A stretch of 14,270 nt of DNA, from the NCBI GenBank assembly GCA_937875615.1, contig CALNBU010000655.1, positions 1 through 14,270 on the forward strand. The letters are read 5' to 3'. The translations under genes and the position numbers were made by a program. The notes beneath the pieces are model-generated. The model made no database searches. It had not been told where the DNA came from and saw only the letters and a list, made by a program, of their open reading frames with translations. Within the stretch, counting starts at the first letter, position 1, and each line of letters opens with the position of its first letter. Below, piece after piece: positions 8,449 through 14,270 of the stretch. This DNA comes from an uncultured Archangium sp. Its GTDB lineage: Bacteria > Myxococcota > Myxococcia > Myxococcales > Myxococcaceae.

Positions 8449-9204
8449 TCACGGAGGCGGCTCGCCGCCGTCGGCGTTCCAACCCGAGTTCCAGGGGCCG
8501 ATGCTCCCCACCTCGACGCACGCGCTGCCTACGGCGGTGTCCGTCTCGATGTTCCACTGGTTGAAGCGCACGTTCGTGGCGCTGCCGATGATGCGCCCCG
8601 CCTCCGCGCGATCTGCCCGGGAGATGCTCACCGAGCCGGCCTGCGCGAGGTAGGTGCGCGCGCACTGTCCGGTGTCGTCACAGCCCTCCTGGTACAGCAT
8701 GCACACCAGACAGGCCTGGTACCCCTGCGCGCTGAAGCTCTGGCTCAGCGGCGGCGTGAGCGGCGACTGGCCGTCCGGGTACACCACCTCGACCCGCACC
8801 GCGTCGAACGGCGACGTCCCGGCGCCGACGCCCCAGAGCGCGAAGTTGTAGAACCCGGTGTCGCTGGCGAAGCGGCGGTACTCCAGCAGCAGCTCGTTCG
8901 ACGCGGGGAGGCTGACGCTGGCAATCTGCCGACAGCCGCTGCTCCCGCCGTCACCGCCGCCCTCGTCGACGGCGCAGGCCCCGGCCTGGCAGGTGGTGCC
9001 GGCGCCGCAGCGACCACAGCTCTGCCCTTCGACGCCGCAGGCGTCCACCGCGGTGCCGGAAAGACAGCGCCCGGTGGCATCGCAACACCCGCCGCAGGTG
9101 GTGGCAGAGCACGACGTCGGGGCAGGCTCGCCGCACGACGCCAGCGCCGCGCCGCAGAGGAAGCCCAGCGCCATCAGCCACCGCACCGAAGAGAGCCGTT
9201 CCAT
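8449..9204 (-). CDS. Cys-rich lipoprotein of unknown function
   Basis: 251 residues. The N-terminus has a positive start, a hydrophobic stretch WLMALGFLCGAALA and the lipobox LASC at 21-24, so it should be lipidated on Cys24 after signal peptidase II cleavage. Gly follows the Cys, so there is no obvious inner-membrane retention Asp. Residues 32-77 are Cys-rich (CSATTCGGCCDATGRC then CGVEGQSCGRCGAGTTCQAGAC), a pattern I associate with secreted myxobacterial proteins and probably a disulfide knot. After a GGGDGGSSG spacer, residues 91-240 form a second domain with its own cysteines (YQACLVCMLYQEGCDDTGQC). I do not recognise a function. The start at 9204 has no Shine-Dalgarno but has a CTAC element 10 bp upstream; an ATG at 9225 with GGAG 4 bp before it is an alternative. 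It heads the operon with the cyclase 33 bp downstream. Confidence 0.8.
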   Translation of the reverse strand: MERLSSVRWLMALGFLCGAALASCGEPAPTSCSATTCGGCCDATGRCLSGTAVDACGVEGQSCGRCGAGTTCQAGACAVDEGGGDGGSSGCRQIASVSLPASNELLLEYRRFASDTGFYNFALWGVGAGTSPFDAVRVEVVYPDGQSPLTPPLSQSFSAQGYQACLVCMLYQEGCDDTGQCARTYLAQAGSVSISRADRAEAGRIIGSATNVRFNQWNIETDTAVGSACVEVGSIGPWNSGWNADGGEPPP

Positions 9205-9211
9205 GGCGCCA

Positions 9212-9218
9212 CGCGTAG
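9212..9218 (-). promoter_or_regulatory. possible -10-like element (CTACGCG) before the lipoprotein gene
   Basis: On the minus strand CTACGCG ends 7 nt before the ATG at 9204. Its position before a start without Shine-Dalgarno resembles that at glgC. If the 9225 ATG is used instead, this element would be inside the coding region and meaningless. No clear -35. Confidence 0.22.
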
Positions 9219-9278
9219 CCCACATCGCGCTCCGGCGCGACCTGCACGAAGCCGTGGACGCCACCACCGCCACGTTCT

Positions 9279-9285
9279 CTACTGC
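9279..9285 (+). promoter_or_regulatory. possible -10-like element (CTACTGC) before the small membrane protein gene
   Basis: CTACTGC ends 4 nt before the GTG at 9290. It is rather close for a -10 box if translation starts at 9290; it would fit better with a start at the ATG at 9323. Listed because the same core recurs before other transcription-unit heads. Confidence 0.18.
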
Positions 9286-9289
9286 CGCG

Positions 9290-9793
9290 GTGCGGATCGC
9301 CCGGGCGCTGCTGCTGACGACCATGCTGGCGGCGAGCGCGCGCGCGGCCGATGCCCCGCCGGGCGTCCCCTTCGCGCTCTCGATGCTCGCCGCCGGCGTG
9401 ACCTCCGGGGCGGCGCTGAGCGTCACCTGGGCGATGCCGTCGACCTGCACCGCGCTCCTCGGCAGCCCCCGCCCGTTGTGCCTCGCCGCCGGCGTCGCCG
9501 TGGGCGGCGCGCTGCAGCTGGCGCTCTCGGCGCTGGTGCTCCCGGAGCTCTACCGGCTCTCGGGGCACGAGCCCGGCGCGCTGCGCGCCGACTGGTGGCG
9601 CTGGGCGAGATGGCCGGCGCTGGCGCTGGCCCTGGGCGCCCTCACCCTCACCATCGCTGCGGCCGTGGAGCAGGCGGACTTCTCCACGGGGCAGGCGGCG
9701 ATGCTGGGCGCCCTGGCGGGCACCGTGGGCGCCGGGCTCTCCGTCGACGTGCTGGGCGTCGTCGGCCTGTTCCGGGGCGCCACCGCCCCATGA
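9290..9793 (+). CDS. Small inner-membrane protein with signal peptide, unknown function
   Basis: 167 residues from GTG 9290. I chose this start because it gives a textbook signal peptide: MRIARALLLTTMLAASARA with an ASARA|AD cleavage site. In-frame ATGs at 9203 and 9323 are alternatives; 9203 would add a 29-residue non-hydrophobic lead and overlap the divergent lipoprotein start, and 9323 would cut the signal peptide. After cleavage there are about four hydrophobic segments, at roughly 25-49, 63-86, 107-126 and 135-161, which would place a small helical bundle in the membrane. Two cysteines (53 and 64) flank the loop between the first two. I do not recognise the family. Its stop overlaps the PhoD-like start as ATGA, so the two are probably translationally coupled and may work together at the envelope. 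Confidence 0.68.
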   Translation: MRIARALLLTTMLAASARAADAPPGVPFALSMLAAGVTSGAALSVTWAMPSTCTALLGSPRPLCLAAGVAVGGALQLALSALVLPELYRLSGHEPGALRADWWRWARWPALALALGALTLTIAAAVEQADFSTGQAAMLGALAGTVGAGLSVDVLGVVGLFRGATAP

Positions 9794-11028
9794 CGCTGAC
9801 CCGACGAGACGTCCTGCTGGCGACCGGCGGCGCGGCGCTGAGCGGCTGCGTCGGGCCCGCGCCGGGGCCCTTCCCGCTCGGCGTGGCCGCGGGAGACGTC
9901 ACCGCGGAGGGCGCCGTGCTGTGGACGAAGCACGCCGCCGGGGGACCGCTGGTCCTGCGCGTATGGAATGAAGACCAACAGCCGGAGGACGCACGCGCCA
10001 TCGAGGTGACGCCCGCGGACGGCTTCGCCCGCGTGCTCTGCGACGGGCTCCCCGCGGCGACCTGGCACCGCTTCTCGTTCGAGGGCGAAGGCGGCGTCAG
10101 CCAGCCCGGCCGCTTCCGCACCGCGCTGGCCCCGGATTCGCTCGAGCCGCTCACCTTCGGCGCCACCTCGTGCATCCACTGGAACCACCCGCACGACGCG
10201 CTCGCCCACGCCGCCGCCCGGACGGACCTCGACGCCTTCATCTTCCTGGGTGACGCCGTCTACAACGATGGCGCCGAGCACCTGGAGGCGTTCCGACAGA
10301 AGTGGGCGCTCGGCCTCGACAGCGACGCCTACCGGGCGCTGCGCGCGTCGACCTCCCTGGTGGCCATCTGGGACGACCACGAGGTCACCAACAACTGGCA
10401 GGGAGACGCGGTGCGCGCCCGGGTGCTGGCGGCGGCGCGCGACGCCTGGCTCGAACACCAGCCCGCGCGCGTGGGCGAGCACCTCTGGAGGTCGCTGCGC
10501 TGGGGCCGCACCGCGGAGCTCTTCGTGCTCGACGGCCGCGCGGAGCGGGACGCGCGGCGCGGACACTACATCTCGCCGGAGCAGCTGCGCTGGCTGGTGG
10601 ACGGCGTGCGCGGCAGCGACGCGACGTTCAAGATTCTCGTCAACACCGTGCCCATCGGGGCCTTCGACTTCCCCTTCTTCGCGCCGTTCAACCAGGACCA
10701 CTGGCTGGCCTACCCGGAGCAGCGGCGCGCCCTGCTGGAGGGCATCGAGGGCACCCCGGGGCTGCTGGTGGTGTCCGGTGACTTCCACCTCGGCAGCTTC
10801 GGTCGGGTCGCGGCGCGCGGGCCCGGCGCCTCGGTGTTCGAGGTGCTGGCGGGGCCTGGCGCCAACGCGCCGAACCCCTGCCCGAGCTACCCCTCGGGAG
10901 ACCCCTGGGAGTTCTCCACCGCGCGGCGCAACTACGTGACGCTCGCGCTCGACCCCCACGCGCGGACCGCGACGGTGCGACACCACTCGGCGGAGGGCAC
11001 GCTCTTCGAGCGCGTAGTCGAAGCCTGA
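9790..11028 (+). CDS. PhoD-family metallophosphatase, Tat-exported lipoprotein
   Basis: 412 residues. The N-terminus has the twin-arginine motif TRRDVLL (4-10) followed by a short hydrophobic run and the lipobox LSGC (17-20), so it should be folded, exported by Tat and lipidated on Cys20. The N-terminal beta-domain shows GVAAGDVTAEGAVLWTK (31-47), typical of PhoD-like proteins. Metal-site motifs follow: SCIHW with Cys128, LGDAVYND (153-160) with Asp155 and Tyr158, WDDHEVTNN (194-202), and SGDFHLG (329-335) with Asp331 and His333. These match the Fe/Ca site of PhoD-type phosphodiesterase/alkaline phosphatases, which can release phosphate from phosphodiesters and phosphomonoesters. At 412 residues it is shorter than Bacillus PhoD. 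No Pho box or phosphate-uptake genes are seen nearby, so a phosphate-starvation role is not shown. It overlaps the preceding gene by ATGA. Confidence 0.9.
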   Translation: MTLTRRDVLLATGGAALSGCVGPAPGPFPLGVAAGDVTAEGAVLWTKHAAGGPLVLRVWNEDQQPEDARAIEVTPADGFARVLCDGLPAATWHRFSFEGEGGVSQPGRFRTALAPDSLEPLTFGATSCIHWNHPHDALAHAAARTDLDAFIFLGDAVYNDGAEHLEAFRQKWALGLDSDAYRALRASTSLVAIWDDHEVTNNWQGDAVRARVLAAARDAWLEHQPARVGEHLWRSLRWGRTAELFVLDGRAERDARRGHYISPEQLRWLVDGVRGSDATFKILVNTVPIGAFDFPFFAPFNQDHWLAYPEQRRALLEGIEGTPGLLVVSGDFHLGSFGRVAARGPGASVFEVLAGPGANAPNPCPSYPSGDPWEFSTARRNYVTLALDPHARTATVRHHSAEGTLFERVVEA

Positions 11029-11053
11029 CCTGCGCCTCAGCGCACGCGCTCGA
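11006..11053. repeat. 10-bp perfect inverted repeat spanning the phoD-like stop codon
   Basis: TCGAGCGCGT (11006-11015) and its exact complement ACGCGCTCGA (11044-11053) flank a 28-nt loop that contains the stop codon (11026-11028). Arms are GC-rich, but the loop is long and no T-run follows, so it is not a standard intrinsic terminator. Could be a weak mRNA 3' structure or coincidence. Confidence 0.35.
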
Positions 11054-11174
11054 CGATTCCACCCTCGTCATCCGAGAGAGCCCGGCGCCGACGAAGCGCC
11101 TCGAGCTACGCATGCCGTGGCGCGCCTCCCGGAGTTCTGACACCGGTCAACGCTGCGGCCCCGCACGTTTTCCA

Positions 11175-11181
11175 CTACACC
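11175..11181 (+). promoter_or_regulatory. possible -10-like element (CTACACC) before the pseudo-receiver kinase gene
   Basis: CTACACC follows a short T-rich stretch (GTTTTCCA) and ends 13 nt before the ATG at 11195, which lacks a Shine-Dalgarno. The 166-bp gap 11029-11194 otherwise holds no gene I can support; TGAC-N4-GTCA (11138-11149) is a small inverted repeat upstream that could be an operator. No convincing -35. Confidence 0.28.
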
Positions 11182-11194
11182 GCGCCTCACCACC

Positions 11195-12445
11195 ATGTTC
11201 CCGGACATCCCGCCGTACCGCATCATCCGCCGCATCGCCGAAGGCGGCGCAGGCACGGTGTACGAGGCCGAGCAGCCGGGGCTCCAGCGCCGCGTGGCCC
11301 TCAAGGTGCTGCACCAGCACATCAGCGCCTACCCGGAGGTCATCGCCCGCTTCGCCAACGAGGCGCGGGTGCTGGCCAAACTGGAGCACCCCCACGTGGT
11401 GGGCGTGCACGAGCTCAACGTGGAGGCGCCGCGGCCCTACATCGCCATGGAGCTGGTGCAGGGCGAGTCGCTCGACCAGTACCTGGCCCGCGAGGGGGCG
11501 CTCGCCTTCGACGACGTGCTGGAGATCGCGCGGCAGGTGCTGACGGTGCTGGAGGTGGCCCACGCCCAGAACATCATCCACCGCGACCTGAAGCCCGCGA
11601 ACCTGATGCTGGACCACAGCAAGTCGTACCCCTTCGTGCGGGTGGTGGACTTCGGCATCGCGCAGCTCCAGCTCCCCACCAGCCAGATGCGGCTGACCGA
11701 AGAGGGCCAGCAGCTGGGCACCGCCGCCTACATGTCTCCGGAGCAGGTCTCGGGCGAGCGCCTCGACGTGCGCTCCGACCTCTATTCCCTGGCCTGCGTG
11801 TTGTTCGAGCTGCTGGCCGGGCGCCCGCCCTTCTCGTCGTTGCACGCGGTGCAGGTGCTGCAGGCGCACCTCTTCCGCGAACCACCGACCTTCTCCGAGC
11901 TCTTCATCGAGGGCGTGCCCCGCGCCTTCGAGAGCGTGCTGCGCCGCGCGCTCTCCAAGCCCCGGGACGCCCGCTTCGCCTCCGCCGCCGAGATGCGTGC
12001 AGCGCTGTCGTCTTCCCTGACCGAGCCGAGCTACCGAGAGGTGGGCTTCGAGGAGCCCGCCCACCGCTTCGTCGCCGCCGAGGCCGACGCGCCCGCGGTG
12101 AAGCTGCTGCTCGACGGCGCCCCGCCGGAGCTGGCCTTCGCGCTGCGCGAGGCGCTGGTGGCGGTGGGGGCGCGCGAGGCCGGCGCCGACGAGCCGGGGG
12201 GCATCGCCCTGGTGGCCGGCGCCAGCAACGACGACGCGCTGGCGCGCTGCAGCGCGTCCCTGCAGGAGCGGCCGGACCGCTCGGTGTTGCTGTGCGCCGA
12301 CGACTCCGACCTGGGCTTCATCGCCAACGCCATCGGGCGCGGCATCTTCGACTTCGTACCGCTGCCACTGGACGCGGCCGACGTGGGCCGCCGCACGGTG
12401 CGGGCGCTTCAGGCGTTTCGACCCGCCGACGCGCCTGTCGAGTGA
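11195..12445 (+). CDS. Hanks-type Ser/Thr kinase with C-terminal pseudo-receiver domain
   Basis: 416 residues, no transmembrane helix. Kinase domain about 8-272: Gly loop AEGGAGTVYEAE (15-26), VALK with Lys37, Glu56 in helix C, HRDLKPAN (129-136) with Asp131, DFG (152-154), GTAAYMSPEQ (175-184) and SDLYSLACVLFELLAGRPPF. All catalytic residues are present. Residues about 300-408 resemble a CheY-type receiver in strand/helix order: VKLLLDGAPPELAFALREAL, GIALVAG, then VLLCADD and GIFDFVPLPLD, ending in a helix. The key receiver residues are missing: one acidic residue (Asp307) after the first strand instead of two, Ala341-Gly342 in the phospho-acceptor region and Leu390 in place of the conserved Lys before Pro391. 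It thus cannot be phosphorylated in the usual way. Next downstream are a histidine kinase and an NtrC-type regulator, so a docking role in that pathway is an attractive inference. Confidence 0.9.
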   Translation: MFPDIPPYRIIRRIAEGGAGTVYEAEQPGLQRRVALKVLHQHISAYPEVIARFANEARVLAKLEHPHVVGVHELNVEAPRPYIAMELVQGESLDQYLAREGALAFDDVLEIARQVLTVLEVAHAQNIIHRDLKPANLMLDHSKSYPFVRVVDFGIAQLQLPTSQMRLTEEGQQLGTAAYMSPEQVSGERLDVRSDLYSLACVLFELLAGRPPFSSLHAVQVLQAHLFREPPTFSELFIEGVPRAFESVLRRALSKPRDARFASAAEMRAALSSSLTEPSYREVGFEEPAHRFVAAEADAPAVKLLLDGAPPELAFALREALVAVGAREAGADEPGGIALVAGASNDDALARCSASLQERPDRSVLLCADDSDLGFIANAIGRGIFDFVPLPLDAADVGRRTVRALQAFRPADAPVE

Positions 12446-12485
12446 TTGCACCGCTGCACGCATCTCCCGACAATGAAGTTTTTTG

Positions 12486-12492
12486 CTACATG
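12486..12492 (+). promoter_or_regulatory. possible -10-like element (CTACATG) in an AT-rich island before the histidine kinase gene
   Basis: The element ends 10 nt before the ATG at 12503 and lies in an unusually AT-rich 100 bp (12461-12560, 48% GC by count). A second, alternative arrangement is TTGCAC (12446-12451), 17 bp, GACAAT (12469-12474). Either suggests a separate promoter for the two-component genes. Confidence 0.3.
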
Positions 12493-12502
12493 CAATCGGG
12501 TC

Positions 12503-13645
12503 ATGGCGACCTCTACATCATTGAAATCAGCGGAGTTTGAAGCTGGCGAACCGCTTGCAAATCGAGACGGCGTGCGTCCGACGATGGCGGGCATCGTGCC
12601 CCGACAGGATCTCGAAGACATCGCCTCGCTGGCGCTGGCGCTGACGCCCGGCGCCCAGGTGGGCGTGGTGTCGCTGAGCGACGGCCACTGGGAGATCGTC
12701 GCCGGCGTGTTGGCCGAGGGCGGCGCCGCGTTCATCGAGTCGACGCGCGAGCACCACCAGCCGGTGCGCACCGGGGCCCTGACCTGGCTGCCGGTGCTCG
12801 ACATCAACGACGAGCTCCTCGGCGGTCTGGTGGTGCACTGCGAAACGGACACCGTCAACCTCGACGCGCTCCAGCGCCTGGCGCGACACACCAGCAACCA
12901 GCTGGTGCTGCGCCGGGCCGCCAGCAACACGCTCTCCGAGCTCCGGCGCGCCGACCGCCTCGCCATGGTGGGCAAGCTGGCCGCGGGCATCGCGCACGAG
13001 CTGGGGACCCCGCTGTCCATCGTCGGGGGGCGCGCGCGGCAGATCGCCTCCGGCACGGTGCCTCCGGATCAGCTCACGCCCACGGCCAAGACCATCGCCG
13101 AGCAGGCCGACCGCATGGCGGCCATCATCCGTCAGCTGCTCGACTTCGCGCGGCGCCGGGAGCCCCGCCTGGGCCGCTTCGACGTCCGCACGCTGATGCG
13201 CCAGACGGTGTCGCTGCTGGAGCCGGTGGCGGCCAAGAAGCACATCGTGCTGACCACCGCCGGCCTCGACGAGCCCCGGGTGGTGGAGTTCGACGGCAGC
13301 CAGATGATGCAGGTGATGATCAACATCATCTCCAACGCCATTCACGCCACGCCCATGGGCGGCACCGTCACCCTCTCGCTGACGGAGCGCTCCTCCCCGC
13401 CCCCCGACACCGGGCTCCCGGTGCGCACCTACGCGGGCATCGTGGTGAGCGACAGCGGCAGCGGCATCACCGACGAGCAGCGCAAGCGCATCTTCGAGCC
13501 ATTCTTCACCACGAAGGACACCGGTGAAGGCACGGGGCTGGGCTTGTCAGTCGCACAGGGCATCGTGCGTGACCATCACGGTTGGATTGCAGTGGAGAGC
13601 GAACTTGGAAAAGGCAGCCAATTCATCATCTACCTCCCCGCGTGA
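12503..13645 (+). CDS. Soluble sensor histidine kinase, GAF-like input, NtrB-type core
   Basis: 380 residues from ATG 12503. Other in-frame starts are TTG 12446, ATG 12473 and ATG 12584; 12503 is chosen because a -10-like CTACAT lies just upstream and no start has a good Shine-Dalgarno, so the N-terminus is uncertain. Residues about 33-140 look like a degenerate GAF domain (LEDIASLALALTPGAQVGVV through DINDELLGGLVVHC). The dimerisation/phosphorylation box MVGKLAAGIAHELGTPLSIV (155-174) has the phospho-acceptor His165. The ATPase domain has N box QVMINIISNAIHAT (270-283), G1 VSDSGSGI (315-322), F box FEPFFTTKD (331-339) and G2 GTGLGLSVAQGIV (343-355). All boxes are intact. There is no membrane helix, so it senses a cytoplasmic signal or a protein partner. 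The response regulator follows, probably overlapping it. It should phosphorylate that regulator. Confidence 0.93.
   Translation: MATSTSLKSAEFEAGEPLANRDGVRPTMAGIVPRQDLEDIASLALALTPGAQVGVVSLSDGHWEIVAGVLAEGGAAFIESTREHHQPVRTGALTWLPVLDINDELLGGLVVHCETDTVNLDALQRLARHTSNQLVLRRAASNTLSELRRADRLAMVGKLAAGIAHELGTPLSIVGGRARQIASGTVPPDQLTPTAKTIAEQADRMAAIIRQLLDFARRREPRLGRFDVRTLMRQTVSLLEPVAAKKHIVLTTAGLDEPRVVEFDGSQMMQVMINIISNAIHATPMGGTVTLSLTERSSPPPDTGLPVRTYAGIVVSDSGSGITDEQRKRIFEPFFTTKDTGEGTGLGLSVAQGIVRDHHGWIAVESELGKGSQFIIYLPA
13594..13599 (+). promoter_or_regulatory. Shine-Dalgarno inside the histidine kinase gene for the response regulator
   Basis: GGAGAG lies 5 nt before a TTG at 13605 that is in frame with the response regulator. 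It supports a start within the histidine kinase coding region. The later GTG at 13656 has AGAAGG directly abutting it, too close to work as a normal ribosome binding site. Confidence 0.45.
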
Positions 13646-14270
13646 GCGCCAGAAGGTGCTGCTCGTCGATGACGACCCGAACATGTGCGAGATGCTCGCG
13701 CATGACCTCGACACGCGCGGCTACGCCGTGGAGTGGGTGACCTCGACGCGCAAGGCCCTGGCCCGGTTCGACGGCAGCGAGAACTACGCCGCGGTGGTGA
13801 GCGACCTGAACATCGGCGACGAGAGCGGGCTGGAGCTGTGCCGCGAGCTGGTGGCCCATGACCCCACCCTGCCGGTGGTGCTCATCACCGGCTTCGGGAG
13901 CATCGAGGCCGCGGTGCGCGCCATCCGCCTGGGGGCCTACGACTTCCTCACCAAGCCCTTCGAGTTCGACACGCTCTCGCTCACCCTGGAGCGGGCCATC
14001 AAGCACCGCTCGCTGCAGCAGGAGGTCGGGCGGCTCAAGCGCCAGCTGGCGGAGGGCCCGCCGCGCTTCGCCGAGCTGCTGGGCAAGAGCCAGCCCATGC
14101 GCGAGCTGTTCCGCGTGCTGCACCGGGTGGCCGACACCACCACCACCGCGCTCATCACCGGCGAGAGCGGCGTGGGCAAGGAGCTGGTGGCGCGCGCGCT
14201 GCACCAGGAGAGCCGCCGCAAGGACGCGCCCTTCGTCGCGGTCAACTGCGGCGCGCTGCCCGAGACGTTG
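13605..14270 (+). CDS. NtrC-family sigma-54-dependent response regulator, 3' truncated by window
   Basis: The frame from TTG 13605 reads MEKAANSSSTSPRERQKV and then LLVDDDPNM, a receiver domain at about 17-130. Asp67 (VVSDLNIGDESG) is the phospho-acceptor; TGFG and TKPF supply the conserved Thr and Lys. NIGDESG replaces the common xMPxxxG that follows the Asp. A helical linker (AIKHRSLQQEVGRLKRQLAE) leads to the AAA+ domain of sigma-54 activators, starting LLGKSQPMRELFRVLHRVADT, with Walker A GESGVGKE (186-193), where the usual Thr is Val. The window ends at VNCGALPETL, before the GAFTGA and DNA-binding regions. Once phosphorylated it should oligomerise and activate sigma-54 RNA polymerase at unknown promoters. 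The start would overlap the histidine kinase gene by 41 nt; GTG 13656 is the alternative and would remove the residues just before the first strand. Confidence 0.92.
   Translation, partial: MEKAANSSSTSPRERQKVLLVDDDPNMCEMLAHDLDTRGYAVEWVTSTRKALARFDGSENYAAVVSDLNIGDESGLELCRELVAHDPTLPVVLITGFGSIEAAVRAIRLGAYDFLTKPFEFDTLSLTLERAIKHRSLQQEVGRLKRQLAEGPPRFAELLGKSQPMRELFRVLHRVADTTTTALITGESGVGKELVARALHQESRRKDAPFVAVNCGALPETL

Noticed and set aside
9202..9207. CCATGG palindrome giving an ATG on both strands, suggesting overlapping divergent starts
   Set aside because: On the plus strand the added residues are not hydrophobic and bury the obvious signal peptide, so GTG 9290 is preferred; the shared ATG is probably chance.
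7684..9789. Plus-strand open frame running into the PhoD-like gene, opposite the cyclase and lipoprotein genes
   Set aside because: Only the part after the ATG at 9790 has protein-family features; the upstream part is antisense to well-supported genes.
9550..10986. Long minus-strand open frame opposite the PhoD-like gene
   Set aside because: Shadow of a gene with clear Tat signal, lipobox and metal motifs; the antisense product has no recognisable feature.
11147..12463. Long minus-strand open frame opposite the pseudo-receiver kinase
   Set aside because: Antisense of a complete kinase; low-complexity His/Gly/Arg translation.
12473..12486. Possible sigma-54 promoter (TTTTGCT) before the histidine kinase
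   Set aside because: The GC of the -12 element is at 12485-12486, but the required GG 12 bp upstream is AT, so the -24 element is missing.

Overview
The window is about 70% GC and carries two Hanks-type Ser/Thr kinases, a soluble histidine kinase with an NtrC-type regulator, a Cache-HAMP adenylyl cyclase, a Cys-rich lipoprotein and a Tat lipoprotein. This mix, the near-complete coding density and the many signalling genes suggest a myxobacterium (Myxococcota, former Deltaproteobacteria). That is inferred from gene content and composition; no rRNA or other phylogenetic marker is present. I see no tRNA, rRNA, CRISPR array, insertion sequence or phage gene.

Layout. (1) 1-878 (+): 3' part of a flavin-dependent luciferase-like oxidoreductase. 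(2) 937-5225 (+): a closely spaced run of glgC (ADP-glucose synthesis for glycogen), a TatD/COG1099-like protein that has lost nearly all metal ligands, a SET-domain protein with a post-SET zinc motif, and a soluble Ser/Thr kinase ending in a PEGA domain. (3) 9204-5246 (-): a three-gene operon of a Cys-rich lipoprotein, a membrane Cache-HAMP class III adenylyl cyclase, and a secreted LysM-FecR protein; the last two overlap by ATGA. It converges on the kinase gene with only 20 bp between stops. (4) 9290-11028 (+): divergent from region 3, a small membrane protein and a PhoD-family Tat lipoprotein, also overlapping by ATGA. (5) 11195-14270 (+): a Ser/Thr kinase with a C-terminal receiver-like domain, a GAF-like soluble histidine kinase, and a sigma-54-type response regulator that runs off the window.

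How they may work together. Region 5 looks like a signalling cassette in which a Ser/Thr kinase with a non-phosphorylatable pseudo-receiver sits next to a complete two-component pair. Region 3 looks like an envelope-sensing cAMP module: outer lipoprotein, periplasmic sensor domain on the cyclase, and a LysM/FecR protein that could read peptidoglycan. Region 2 puts glycogen synthesis beside a probable pseudoenzyme, a putative lysine methyltransferase and a kinase. Functional links in regions 2, 3 and 5 are inferred from gene order only.

The strongest candidates for something undescribed are the pseudo-receiver kinase, the metal-ligand-less TatD-like protein, and a recurring CTAC element just upstream of starts that lack Shine-Dalgarno sequences.
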